Assembly (NCBI GenBank): GCA_019843655.1
Contig: JACDQD010000004.1
Coordinates: 29,957,872 to 30,021,871, forward strand
Length of the DNA: 64,000 nucleotides
DNA from: Lethocerus indicus
Taxonomy: Eukaryota > Arthropoda > Insecta > Hemiptera > Belostomatidae
Reading direction: 5' to 3'
Shown here: one piece after another, positions 47,901 through 60,092 of the stretch
Layout of the letters: each line of letters starts with the position of its first letter
Position numbering within the stretch: the first letter of the stretch is position 1
Notes under the pieces: generated by a model
The model's input: only the letters and a program-made list of their open reading frames with translations
Database searches by the model: none
Told to the model about the DNA's origin: nothing
Position numbers and translations under genes: made by a program

Positions 47901-50749
47901 ACCATATTACTGTTTGCTCTCTTGAGATTCACACGATATAATTTAAGCGAGTGGGCCCACTACCGAACCACCATTGCGGCCGTTTACTTGTTAGCGACCA
48001 CGAGAACGTTGGACCGCGCTACAAAAATTCCCATTTATAATAATTTCAGAAACCCGACGAAGGTCTTAATCAGCGAGAGGCAAATGGAAGGCTGCGGTAC
48101 CACCAGTGGGCCACCGGCTCAACACCACAAGGGGCCGGACCGGTCCCAATCTCATCAATCATTTCCGGATAAATGCCCGTCACGCACTTAAACCAAAATG
48201 GTTAGAACAGGAGAAAAACGAACATTACAAGCTTAATTATAAGCTGTGTAAACGATAAGAGCGCGAGTTTACAGACGCACCTCAAAAGCAATTCAGATAT
48301 TTCTTATTTAACAACGCCTTGCAAATAAAGTTGGAAAGACAGAATAAACACTATACATTTTAGAGAAACATCGTGAATGTTAAATTTACTATATAAATAA
48401 ATAATTAAACGCAATAATTATTGATTATCGGTTGGAAATTATTTAAAATGAGAACAAGCGTGAAATTCGAATATAGAATCTAAGCTTTCTTTTTGTTATC
48501 CTTCCAACTCAGATTTACGAATAACGAATCGCATAAACATGAATTTCTGAATCTATAATACAGCTTGGGCGTTGTTTAATTGGAATCGTTTAATGGACCC
48601 AACAGACATTCAACAGTTAATAGAATGATCATTCCATAAATGCGAACGAATCTATTCCGAACCCACGCACGAATTTGCGTATTAACAGGCCGCACATTTA
48701 TGACGGCCAGTCTACGTTCACCAGCAAATGTCGATCAGTAGTTATATTTCGAAATTCAACGTCACTTTTAAGGTTTAAGCACCATACTTTGGGAATAATT
48801 CAGAATTTGATAATCTAATCTTTACGAAAATTTTCTTTTGAACATAGGTTTTTAATTATTTTTCAAGATGTGCATGATTTGTCATTTGTTTGAGCTACCG
48901 GATTGAGCGTTCCTTGACCGAGGTTGAACATTTTTATTAAATAAATATTTTCTTTGCCTTTATAACCCGAAGTATTAATTGATCGGGTTCACACGACAGA
49001 TTAATATTGCCAGAAATATTACTCCGGGGTTTTGTGTCCGAAACACTCAAGCGGGGATGATTTTTTCTCTCTCTAAACCGACGTCATATATGGACTGTTT
49101 GTTTTTCATCGCTAGTACGGATACCGTTTTATACATTTCACAATTCATTATAACTCGGTCTGAATATAGAAGACGGCGTTCAAGAAGGTGAACAAGTCCG
49201 ATTAGTAACCGGCAAATTAATCGACTTCGCCTTATAAGAAACTTCGGATTCCAAGGCCCCAGTCAATTACTGAAATAAATAAAATAATAAATATGCGGCC
49301 GGATGGATTATATGAAATTTATGTTTATTTTTTTCTGCTCGGTGGCTTTCCGTTAAATAAACTTCAGAAAATCCTGCTTGAGGAGGTTGAGATAAGCAAG
49401 TTGAGGCTTCAATGATGGGCAAATTAGCGAACTGTTAGTGGAACGAAAATCAGACGGCTTGTGGGAGATGAATGGAAATTCATAACTCAGTCTCTCGATA
49501 GTATTTGTCTTTATTTTTGCTAAATTATAAATCGTCATTATAAACCTGGGAATTTCATATTTGACCAGCCAAAGCCAGGAATAAGGGAAGCGAATCGTAA
49601 CGATACAGGTTCGATTATAACGTAACTTATGCGTCAGATCCATTATCTCTACTATTAAACCATGAAACCTGACATCAATCATCAGATATCAACTCTAATA
49701 ATTGTAATAAATTAATACATAAGCCAAAACTATTAGTAGTGCTATATTTCACTTACTTTCTCTACTTAGAACGATATTCAATACTCGTATTTTTCATCCC
49801 ACTTTTTTTTTCTTGGTTCACTGCCATTATCGGAACCCACTTATAAACACCGGCGCCGGTTAACCTAGTTCCAGTGATGGTTCTTAAATGGATTGACGCC
49901 ATTTGTTAAATACCGACGATGACGAAAACCCGAAACCGCTCTGCAATTATGCGTAACGCGTGAGCAGTGGCAGACCATCAATCGAATAATGCGTTCCTGA
50001 GACGTGGCTGTTCTTTAATCGTGCGCATAAATCAATTTCAAAAAGAAAAAGAAGGAGGAGAAGCATTTACTTTCGATTATTCCAGCGGGAATGAATCATG
50101 ATTTTTCTGGCAATTCTAACAAAACGTACAAAATTATTTGATTAAATTCACAATGACATTACAAAGCATCACATCGCTTAATTGCTATTGCGGTTAGAAG
50201 GTGTACTAATATTATAGTTCAGAATATGTAAAGGTATTTTCTTCAGTACGTAATTCTACCGACGGCGGCAAGAAGCCTAATGGTGTAGCGTAAGGCCAAC
50301 CAGAGCAGAAAGAAATAATTATTTATTTTGCAATATAATTAGAAATAAATATTAGTAATTAAATTTATTATATATTTTTTAAATACATCGATAAACTAAC
50401 CGAAACATTTTTCGGAAGATGTAGGGCCTCGACAAATTCACTAATCAGAAAAATATGGCGTAAAAATATAAAAACAATATAATCGGCTAAATTAAAAGCT
50501 ATTAATTTCGAAATATGGTTCAGCCAACTGCAATAAATAGGTCAAGGTTATATAATATTTTGTTTGGTTTTTCCCATTGTCTCCAGTATGTTGCTTCCTG
50601 GAAGTACGTTGTTTTAGAAATATATCGCGCTGTATTTTTTAATAATCGAATAATTATCGCGCGCACCTTGTTATTGAAAATTTGAAAGATAGGAGTAATA
50701 TAAGTTTATTTAGACGGCCGATTAAAGAGAAACGCGATCGGTCCTATTT
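44923..50749. other. Gene-free tract
   Basis: Nearly 6 kb with no recognised gene or transposon. Frames at 45206-45532, 47847-48191 and 49353-49682 exceed 100 codons, but I see no domain, no splice context and no family resemblance. Largely AT-rich from 46900 on. Confidence 0.45.
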
Positions 50750-50753
50750 ATGC

Positions 50754-50990
50754 GGGGAGAAACTGTGGAGGAGCGCGGGCGAGAGGGACAAAGGGAGAAG
50801 GAGAGTAAAGGAGAAAGAAGAATGGTCCGGGAGGATTGTGTGTATAAAAGGATAAGGGGGAGGGGGTTGAGGAGGGAGCACATATTGAAACAGTGGTCAG
50901 TGAGGATCATGGAGAGGGAGAGGGAGAGAGGGAGAGGGAGAGGGAGAGAGGGAGAGATGGGCCGCAGGAGCGAGGAGCGAGGAGTGAGCA
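50754..50990 (+). repeat. Long purine-rich tract with GGGAGA repeats
   Basis: The plus strand is strongly G/A-biased for about 235 bases, ending in GAGAGGGAGAGAGGGAGAGG-type repeats (50910-50957). Both strands are open (Arg/Glu/Gly one way, Ser/Leu/Pro the other) because of the bias, so the paired frames are not genes. Confidence 0.85.
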
Positions 50991-51135
50991 CCGAGGGCAG
51001 TCAACCAGATGTCTACTAGAGATGGGATTCAAATGAGGCCACCGGATTGACACTCTTCACCACTAATAGGTCTACCATGCAAATCTCAACATTAATTAGG
51101 CGGACAGTGATGTAGAGCCCGGCGGCCGAGGGAAC

Positions 51136-51189
51136 CCTCTGCCTCTGCCTCAACCTCAGCCTCGGCCAGTGCCTCAACCTCAACCTCAG
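51136..51189. repeat. Hexamer tandem repeat (CCTCNN)9
   Basis: Nine consecutive hexamers: CCTCTG twice, CCTCAA, CCTCAG, CCTCGG, CCAGTG, CCTCAA twice, CCTCAG. Only one unit breaks the CCTC start. On the minus strand it reads mostly as Leu-Arg or Gln-Arg dipeptides; no gene is inferred. Confidence 0.85.
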
Positions 51190-51432
51190 GCCCATCCCCG
51201 CCTTGTTAAACCCCGCGTAGTCCCGGGTCTCAATTACCGCTCTCTCAATATCCACCCTTTCCCCACCGCTCATCAGCCATTTAGCCTTTGCCCACGGTTC
51301 GTGACCAATCGTAGGTTCGAAATAGAAATGTTACCCTACATTATTAGTAAGATATTAATAACCGATCTTGGGCTAATTATATATATTTATTTAATAACCT
51401 AAATATGGGCTCGGATAAAACACAAAAAAGAT

Positions 51433-51748
51433 TAACATACCTGTTTTGTGGTCTGCGAGGGGTTGGAATACCGTAGATTTCGTGTGTTTCTTTCTCCTCT
51501 CGCCGGTTTGACACTTTGAATGTTTTTTGGGCATCCTCACTGCATTGTCACTGTCACTTGTACTGTGCTAGCACAGTGTTGTATTGTACTGTGGTACAAT
51601 ATTATGTTTTTCTTTGTCTATGAAAGTTTTGCTTTCTCTTTAAATAAAAATTATTAGACAGTGCACGTGAGGCTGCCCAAAAGCAGCCCAAACCGGTCTA
51701 CCAAAAGACTAAACCAGGGAGAGGAGACAGAAAGACACGAAATCTACG
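51433..51748. mobile_element. Foldback (MITE-like) element, copy 3, right end truncated
   Basis: Left tip TTAACATACCTGTTTTGTGG and GTCTGCGAGGGGTTGGAAT match copy 2 with one mismatch over the first 60 bp. The left arm keeps CATCCTCACTGCA and CACTGTCACTTGTACTG. The spacer with TTGTACTGTGGTACAA is also shared with copy 2. The right arm has a shortened core (AGCAGCCCAAACCGGTCTAC), AGGAGACAGAAAG and CACGAAATCTACG, then stops before the outer 35 bp or so. AAAAAAGATTA lies on both sides (51424-51434 and 51749-51759), which looks like an 11-bp target duplication overlapping the tip by two bases. Confidence 0.8.
51682..51711 (+). repeat. Truncated core copy in right arm
   Basis: AGCAGCCCAAACCGGTCTAC then CAAAAGACT. 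The CTGANGA part is missing, and GAAAC has become CAAAC. The GGTCT...AGACT hairpin is weakened by one change. Confidence 0.65.
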
Positions 51749-53647
51749 AAAAAAGATTACAGTTTGTGGTACAATGCAATATTGTCAGTAAAAAATAAAA
51801 AAAAAATTAGCCTTATATTGTTAAGAATACATTCATTGTAACGTGTGGCTAACATTTATTTATATGTAGTCTGTTATTTATTTGCATTGAAATCCTTGAT
51901 CGAAAGCATAATAGAACTTTATACCTTTCACGGACTCGCTCGTTCACGGGCGATTTTTCAAAGCCCATGAATTATGAAATTGAGTATCATTACCACTTAA
52001 ATAAGGAATATATATATAATATATACTAGTCAAATAATTTTCCGAAATCAATTACCACAGAATACAAAAACTTAAACGAAGGAAATTACCATGAAGGTTC
52101 CAGAGGTACAAGACATTTTAGTACAAAATTAATTTTGTAACCGCAATTTTTTTAGCTGAATTAATAACCGTATCGAATAATTTAAATAGTATTAAAAATT
52201 ATTTTTCACTTTAGTAACCGTGGACGCTGGATATTAATGGGTAGGGGCCGTATTAACTGTTACAATTCGCTAAATAAATCATTTGGATTAATGCGTACCT
52301 CGTTCGGTGCGATCCATATTAGGATCGCTTGGCCCAAGTGATTCATCTCTATTTCACATCAGACACTCATTTTATGACTTTAATCCGTCGCCATTTTAAA
52401 ATAATCTGAAATATCTCCCCTATTTCATTAAATTAACTTACCGGAAATTAATGTTTATCTCTAAGTAATCATGAAGAGATGTTTCTAGTCGTAATCCATC
52501 TACATCTTTGTGTTTAGCCAAACAACGTTCCAATTATGAACCATTATGTCTTGTGACCGATGATGATGATTCATGATTCTATGCGCAATATAATAAACTA
52601 TTAATACTGTAACCACAAACATAAGAAATTTAATACAGGGATTCTTAATTTATTATTTCTACCAATTGTTCAAGATAAGAAACACTTACTGTGTATAAAA
52701 AAAGGTTTTTAAATTAGTATCACAAAAAAAACTGCAATTATACAGAATTGTGGACTAATTGCTCCTACTGCACCCTGCGTTTGTATATCGGTTGAATAAA
52801 AATGATGGTTGTTTAAAAATAACAAGTATTAATGTTACGGACATAATGATTTGGGTATTTTGTCGATCACCGTTGGAACACGTTGTTACATTCTGTCTGA
52901 ACCGTTTAACTGAAACGGTTCGAAGGACTGAGCTGAATTTTACGACTCCGCTTCCAAAGACGGTTAATATTCGCCGAATTGTTTGATACCGTTACGATTT
53001 TGTGGACCGCTCGCCGGGACAAGTTTTACATCTCCGATATAACCCGTAAAATAAGTAGCCATTACAATTTTACAAGAGCAAGAGGAGAGAAAACCAGTTT
53101 CTCGCGAAAAGCTTCTGAGAGTGATTTATCTGTCCCTTGAGTTGAAACCGACTCGTAAATTATCATTGAAATGTGTCCCCGGCTCGGGTCGGGGCTCAGA
53201 TAAAGTTTCGGCTTCCGAAAAAGGAGTAAGCCTCAAGTTTAAGTTTACGACTTGGCACAAGAAGAGGGCGACCGGGCGGCTCGCCGCTCTCCCTTATTTA
53301 AACGACAACGCGAAATTTAACCATGACGAAAATATAAACACCGCCGTATCCGATTTCGCCATATTTACGATTCACGAATATGAGCAATCGTTCCGATTGT
53401 TTATTCGGCCTCCCTGCCAAATCTCACCGTTAGGATATACTGTCTTATATTTATTAGTAACGGCAATTTGTATATTGCTCATTTTTGGGATATTTGTTTG
53501 AAACGAATATTTTTTAATACTCTACATTCTAATACATATTACATATATCCGGAGTAATTAATAATGGGGCGCTGAAAAATTAATGATATATAAAATATCC
53601 CACTGTGTACTACCACACGTTCATAGCAAAGGCATAATGATGCGCAA

Positions 53648-53930
53648 GCTTCGGTTGTTCGCCGTCGTCAGTAACATTCTGAAAGCGAACGCGCCCTGCT
53701 CCACTGCCAATTCCGAGGATGTTGATCAGTGCCATATCAGCGATTGGAGTCAGTGTTGCAGGTATGACGGTAATCTATACCCTGGATGATTGCATAGATA
53801 TCATGAATAGAGCCACAAACGTATCAAAACTTGAAATGGGCGGCATGTGTGAATGCTTTGCTCCTCCACATGAATCTTTGTTTCATTGTTTTCGAACAAA
53901 CCACTTTATCAGTGTTTCGCCACGTAGGGG
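53648..53930 (-). repeat. Core copy plus downstream block
   Basis: CTTCGGTTGTTCGCCGTCGT then CAGTAAC at 53648-53674; the minus strand reads GTTACTGACGACGGCGAACA, so the box is CTGACGA. GGCGGCATGTGTGAATGCTT and TTTCGCCAC follow at 53838-53927, matching 10213-10330 in order and spacing. The repeat unit is therefore probably near 300 bp. Confidence 0.5.
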
Positions 53931-56900
53931 AGTTCGCACTGTTTACCGACGGTGGAAGTAGCTTCTACATTGGGTAGAATCAACTTGGGATGATTTAAGT
54001 TCGTGTGAAGGCCCAACCGCATCATTTCGCTTATATGGCCGATCCGAACTCGCGGTACGGCGGCGGCAATTCAAAAGCGGATCGTACCGCCCTTTTGTTG
54101 GATCCGGACAAATTGTACGGCCCAAACGGAGGGACGGGGAAATATCGTTTCCCGTTTTATATTGTCTCTGATGAATTAGGCCGGATGCTAAAAATCGTAA
54201 TTACCGTGAATAACAGCCGGCGGGAGGTCCCGGCTTATTAGTGGAAGGCCCGACAAATTAGTAGCATTAGCCGGCCTCCGTTGGTTATGATCACGCGGGG
54301 CCCATCGCCTATGATAAATTGGGCCCCCGCAGTATGGAGGAAGGTAAATTTTAAATTTAATATCATTAATTCGTGGAGCGGCCCGCCGCCCCGGCCAGTG
54401 CCCCTGATTGATGGCCGGGTCCCCCATTTAATAAGGAAAACTCTCGGGGGGGCCCACAATTAATCTTTTAATTGTAAAATTCCTTACCGGTCTTCAAACA
54501 TTTGCCAGGTGTGCTCTTATTATTATATATTGCCATTCGTCTAATTTCAACTGCGTTACTACCTGTTATTATAATAGTCTTTATCAATGTCATTGCACTT
54601 CTTTAAGTCCTTATATTAGGATCAAAATCAATTTAAGGTATTTGTTTGTTAAGGTTCACGAGTGTTTGTAAACGGAGACGGGCAGGGGACACCTGCCTAC
54701 GTACCTAACTCTAATTACTACTTAACTTGATTAAGATTAAATTGACGAATGGTGTGAGAAAATTGCACGCAGTGATGATATAGCTAACATCTATTATCGT
54801 GTAATTTATAGTCAATATGTTCAAGAACTTAAATAAGGATAGTATTTTATTTTTAATAAACTACTGTACTACACTTTCTAATACATACGAAACAGAAAAT
54901 CACAAAACTACGAATAGCGTCAATAAGTTGCAATTCTATTGAAGGTGAATCAAATAGCCTATTTGATAGTGTTTATAAAGAAAGGGGCCAAGCCTAAAGG
55001 TCAACCGGTAGCCGACGCTCAATGGGCAGCCACGAGCCAAAGGTTAATGAGAACTCGGACAAATTGTATACCATTAACAGAACAGAAGGGGACATTGATA
55101 TTTCTCCGAATATATTGTTGTACATCCTGAACCGTTTGATGCTCGAGGAAACATACCGCCCAAGATTAAGTGGCTAAGTAAGGTATCTGACCCGCGCGAT
55201 AAACATCCTGGGACCTGAACCAGCGGGGAAGGAATTATTTTATGACCGACAGTATTCCCCTTACTTTATTGCGGCTGTTCCTAAACATGAGATCCCGAAT
55301 AAATTATACAGAAACGTAAAAACGAATTAATGTCATAATAACAAAACATAATTAACATACGTAAGAACAAATAACGTCATAAAATAGTATTATTATACGT
55401 ACCTGTATACACACATCCAATATGCGCTATTACCTATTATTAATTACGTTAATATCTAACGTTCTTATATATCAACTCATGGAAATTGCATTCTTGATCT
55501 ATCGGTGTATTATGTACTGTATCATTCATCTTATATATCTACGTTACTATTGATATATATAATATAATTTATACGAATTTTGATGTGTATTCCGGTGTTT
55601 ACGATCCCCCTTTTACGCTAGAAATTTGCAATTAAAAGAAAATTACTTAACTATTGTTACGTGTTAGGTCCATTTAATACGTATACAAGTATTTTAAAGC
55701 ATATTTGTTTCAATTATGTCGCAGTTCGATTACAACTTTATTTATAAAATTGTCATTTTTTTTTAAATATGGATCATGTGTCTGTTATTTAAAGATAGTC
55801 TCAGATAAGTGATGACGCGAATGTAACGATAAAAGGTATTTTAATTCGTAACAATAACATTACGAACCTTTTCACAATTCTCTTAAGGACATTGTGGTGC
55901 GATTTTCTTTATTCTTCTTTAATGAAGATTTTAAGCTTCTCCTCATTGCCGGTAGCATTACTTCGGGTCCTTTTATCGCTCAATCATCGCGATAGATACT
56001 TTAAAATAAGGCACAGGGATTACTTACCAGCGAAATTAGAGGAATAACAAGCAGTTTTACAATCAAATGGTATTTCTTTTAGACGCGTCGCATTCATAGA
56101 AACGTAAATCGCAGGCCCCTTACTGCTGAGGAGTTAATTTTTCCTCAACTCTCAGTTGGAAATTGAATAGACTAAAGTTTATAAATTGTATCCGATAGCG
56201 TATAAATATAAATATATTTATTATACAGAGTGTATCCGTTATATGGAGGGCTATGGGTGAGGGATAGTAAATATCTGCGAGTGGAATGCGTTCCGGTCGA
56301 CTGGTCTGTCGGTCCCCCCTCGCGGCTCTCACACGGCCTCTTCCCCCTCGTCCCTAACAAAATGGCTTCCTCTCAGCTCCCTCCCCCCTCGTCCCGGCTC
56401 AAACACCAGGGCAGGGATAATCGGCCGACTATTAATTGGGTTTTCTCACCCCGGTCGGGGAGAGACACGCGCGGCCCCACGAATAATTCCTATATTTATC
56501 TCGAAGGGGTTCCCCACCAGCTGGTTAATTCGGGACGGTAGTCGGTTTAATGGGCCGAGAGCCATACCCTCCCAAAGGCCCCTTTTACAACACCCTTAAC
56601 CGGTCCGTAACTTTCGCCAGTCTACCCCCGTTGTGTTGCTCCCCTCAAAATCCGATCTGTTCTCCTCTGTTACCAATTATATTATACCGGACTATTATAC
56701 AAATGGAAGCGAACGATTCCGCTCGATGATAGGGGCGGACCCGATTTTTCTCCCTTCCTAACTAGATTTGAAATGTAATAGTACGGCTGTGTATCCGCCC
56801 GGATTTCAGATTATTGTTCGAGGGGTGTAAAGATGATTTGCGACAAGCCGTTGCCATTCGACAAGTACTTACAGACGTTAAATTAATCGCGGACCTTTAT

Positions 56901-57518
56901 TTACACGAAATAGCGTGAATGTCTACGAAATTGAATACCACTCTAAGCTTTTAACTGTCGAGTGTAATAAATTCGTTAGGAAATGATCATTCAACCTTTA
57001 TTGTTAAGGGTCACACGCTTATATATTCGAAGATGAACGAAATCTAAAGTGCCGTCAGAACGAAGTAACAATTTTAGGTACTTTTCCGTTAACCGGGCGC
57101 AAATGTCGCCGATTGTGAACCAAACGCCTTCCAAGTCGCCAAGCGACTGCTCTTCTTCGTGCGGAATGTAGAAAGATTGCACCGCCAACTTACACCTCAC
57201 AAAAAGTCAGTTTCATTCCATGATTCTGATCGCATGTTGCATCCTTTGCCAATATACCTTTCTCTTGAAAAAGAGACTGTATCTTTTTCGGTTCTTTTTT
57301 ATTAAAGAAATTAAGATCGAAGAAAAAGGAAAACGTGCTTTATTTGGAATGAATTCAGAGAATAGAGCACGTGGTCCCAAACGAACATTCCCCTTATGAT
57401 TCCAAGAAATTTGGCGGAATTCTACATTATTTGGCGATTTTTTGTACCGAATTTTACATTTCGCATTCCTCGCGTTAGATTTTCAGATATTGTCGTTCGG
57501 CCCGGTGTGGCCTGGGGC

Positions 57519-57550
57519 GAAACCGGTTTCGGCCATTCGCCACTGCCAGC
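57519..57550 (-). repeat. Core-repeat copy
   Basis: CGAAACCGGTTTCGGCCATT then CGCCACTGCCAG. The minus strand reads CTGGCAGTGGCGAATGGCCG then AAACCGGTTTCG. The GGC...GCC pairing and CGAAAC are kept; the CTGANGA box is not. CGAAACCGGTTTCG is itself a 14-bp perfect palindrome. Confidence 0.65.
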
Positions 57551-58890
57551 GAGAAACATGTAATAATATACCGCATTGCATATGCGTGATTGCGGTAACT
57601 ACTGGATCGTGTAATCAACCAGGTGCCGTACTGTGAATATTATCAATTCAACATCTGGTGCGCGTTGGTTCTTCTCGAATTCGTTGATTGATCAGTGCAT
57701 TTACATTTACTGGGCGCCTAGTTTACCTATATAAGTGTAATTTGGACTCGGGGTGAAATCAAATATTAGGAATTCGGTGAGACTAAATTTTACCTACCTG
57801 GTAGCCAGGTTGTTGGGGAGACGTCATTGAAACGGGGCTAACAGGAGGTGCCAGCCCGGCACACTGTTAACTAAGGAATTCATTAGCGTGTAATAAACAT
57901 TTCCAGATAATCTCAAACAGTAGCAGAGCCTTCTCTGGCTCGCCACCCCCCCCCCCGCCATTGTACAGTTTACGACCCGACCCGGCGATAATTATCGGGC
58001 GCAAATACTTAATTATGCCTTTATTAGGCATACCTTCTGGTGCTCACTGGAAAAAAAAAAATTAAAAAAAGGTCTTTACGAGCGGCAAATATGCATTCGT
58101 AACATTAAAAAAAACAGGCATACTTTCTGTTAAGTATTATGAATAATACCGAGAAGTTATTCAACGTTTCATGGTATACTCGGGACGCTGGATGTGAGCG
58201 TTTTAAAACGCGGGAAGAATTACCGCCGACCGTAATACGAGAAATTAAATGAAAAAGTCTAAACGACTAATATGAAAGTCAATTGTGCCCTGATAAAAAT
58301 ATTCATGAAAAAGTCCTGTTTATACGTATCCTCTTAATATGTTAGTGCACTACAGATCTGCCATCTCCGGCAACAAATAATATTTCTTGCCAAGAGAGCA
58401 ACTCACAGAGAATCAGTGCTGGGAGCATTGCTGTCGTTTAATCATCTGACAATCTCTCTCAACCTCTCTTTCTCTCTTTCCGTTTCTCTCGGTTATTTGT
58501 ATTTTAGGGCGCACTGAGCGTTACCCGTTATGCCCCCTATCTGTTCGGCAGGCCTATTACCAAGCAGTCTGCATCATATCCCATTCGTACCTAATGGTAT
58601 GCCGACAATATGACAGTATAATACATTTTCTCCACGGTCAAATTCTAAACTGTCAATCAATTTGTTTTTATTTTATTTTTTTTTGTTACCCAAATAAAAT
58701 GTTTCGATATTTTTATGTTCAGGTCCATCGAAACCAAGGCTCCGTAATTAATATCTGAAATTTCAAAGAATTGTCTTCCTATTATAATTGACTACTCTCG
58801 ATTTGATCAGTTTGTATCGCTTTGATTTCTGAAAATTAATTCCAATTTCTCGGGCCAATATTGAAGCGGCGAGCGCGTCCATCGTAAATT

Positions 58891-58910
58891 AGAGAGAGAG
58901 AGAGAGAGAG
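58891..58910. repeat. Short (AG)n
   Basis: Ten perfect AG units. Confidence 0.92.
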
Positions 58911-60056
58911 TTTGGGTGAGAGGAAGGCCGCCGCAACGATATCCTGGAGGCGTCTGCCGCCGGACAACGGCAATAACACGTCGCACGGGCTCCGGCCACA
59001 CTAAATCTTCCACCGGTGTCGACCCAATTCCGAACCTAATCTAGCGCTTCCTATGTCCATAACCCTCTATGTGATTGCCCAGGATGGGACTAAATTGCCT
59101 ACCAATCTCCGCGTTGCACTACCACCACCTGCGATAAATCCGCACAGATCCATCTCTACATACCCCCAACGACCGCCGACTAGCACGACGAGTAAGCCGC
59201 CCTATTTCAATTATTCTGTTCATTTTTAAACTTAAATTTCGTGCGTTTAAAAACGGCATCCACATTCTTCACGCTGTTCCCATCGTTGTATGAAATTACC
59301 GTTCTGTTAAAACATTCTAAGAACGCGGCATGAATCTTGACAAAATACTCGAACAAGTAGTTACACTTGTACTATCTTATAATTGTTTTCTGTAATTGCC
59401 AAATCAAGAGGAAATGTAAACTTTCTTACTGAAAGCCTGAGTGCTTATTTTAGGAGTTTCTACGAAGTTTCAGTTTCAAAATTTTCACGCAATATTATTA
59501 TATAGATAAAATATGTTACCATTCAAAGAGATGCATTTATTTTTCCTCGTTATTATTAAATTTATTTTGAATCGTAATATTATGAAATGTACAAAACTTG
59601 AGAAAATAAAATCTTCCATTAACACCATAAAAAAGGCTTGGGCAGGTGCTGGTCGTATAAAAATGTGTAGAATGATGGAATTCAAACTTTAACAAAACTA
59701 ATTTTCAATAGACCTGTTATAGAGTTTATAAAAGTTCATTTTAAAATAACACAATCGTCGATAAGGTCGGTGTCAGAGGTGATATCGCTCGTTCAATTGG
59801 CCTTCGTCAGAAGCACATGACTGCTCATCACCGATTACCGCATAGTTTCGGAGCTTGAAAAATAAGCGAGATAACTCCAATTCAGAGTGTGATCGTGGGG
59901 GTCAAGTTCTTCATTGAAATATCTGCAGTTCACGGATTTTTAACAGAAATCGTACGTTCGCGAAATTATTCATTCCAGTAAATAAGTGACGCGTTCTCAG
60001 AGATTAGAGCTGGGGTTAAAATGTCACTTTTTTTTCAAGTGGCTTATTTGTCCGTA

Positions 60057-60092
60057 CGCTAGACCGGTTTCTACCTGGATCTTCATCGGAGC
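60057..60092 (-). repeat. Diverged core-repeat copy
   Basis: CGCTAGACCGGTTTCTACCT then GGATCTTCATCGGAGC. The minus strand reads GATGAAGATCCAGGTAGAAA then CCGGTCTAGCG. The outer parts (GAAACCGGTCTAGC) are well kept and the inner stem-like part has diverged. Confidence 0.6.

Noticed and set aside
47847..48191. 114-codon open frame on the plus strand
   Set aside because: No domain, mixed composition and no supporting context.
49600..49625. tRNA T-loop-like GGTTCGATTATAACG
   Set aside because: No cloverleaf could be built from the surrounding bases.
53121..53501. 126-codon open frame with a hydrophobic C-terminus, possibly a membrane protein
   Set aside because: A single hydrophobic stretch in AT-rich DNA arises easily by chance; no family resemblance and no neighbouring exon signals.
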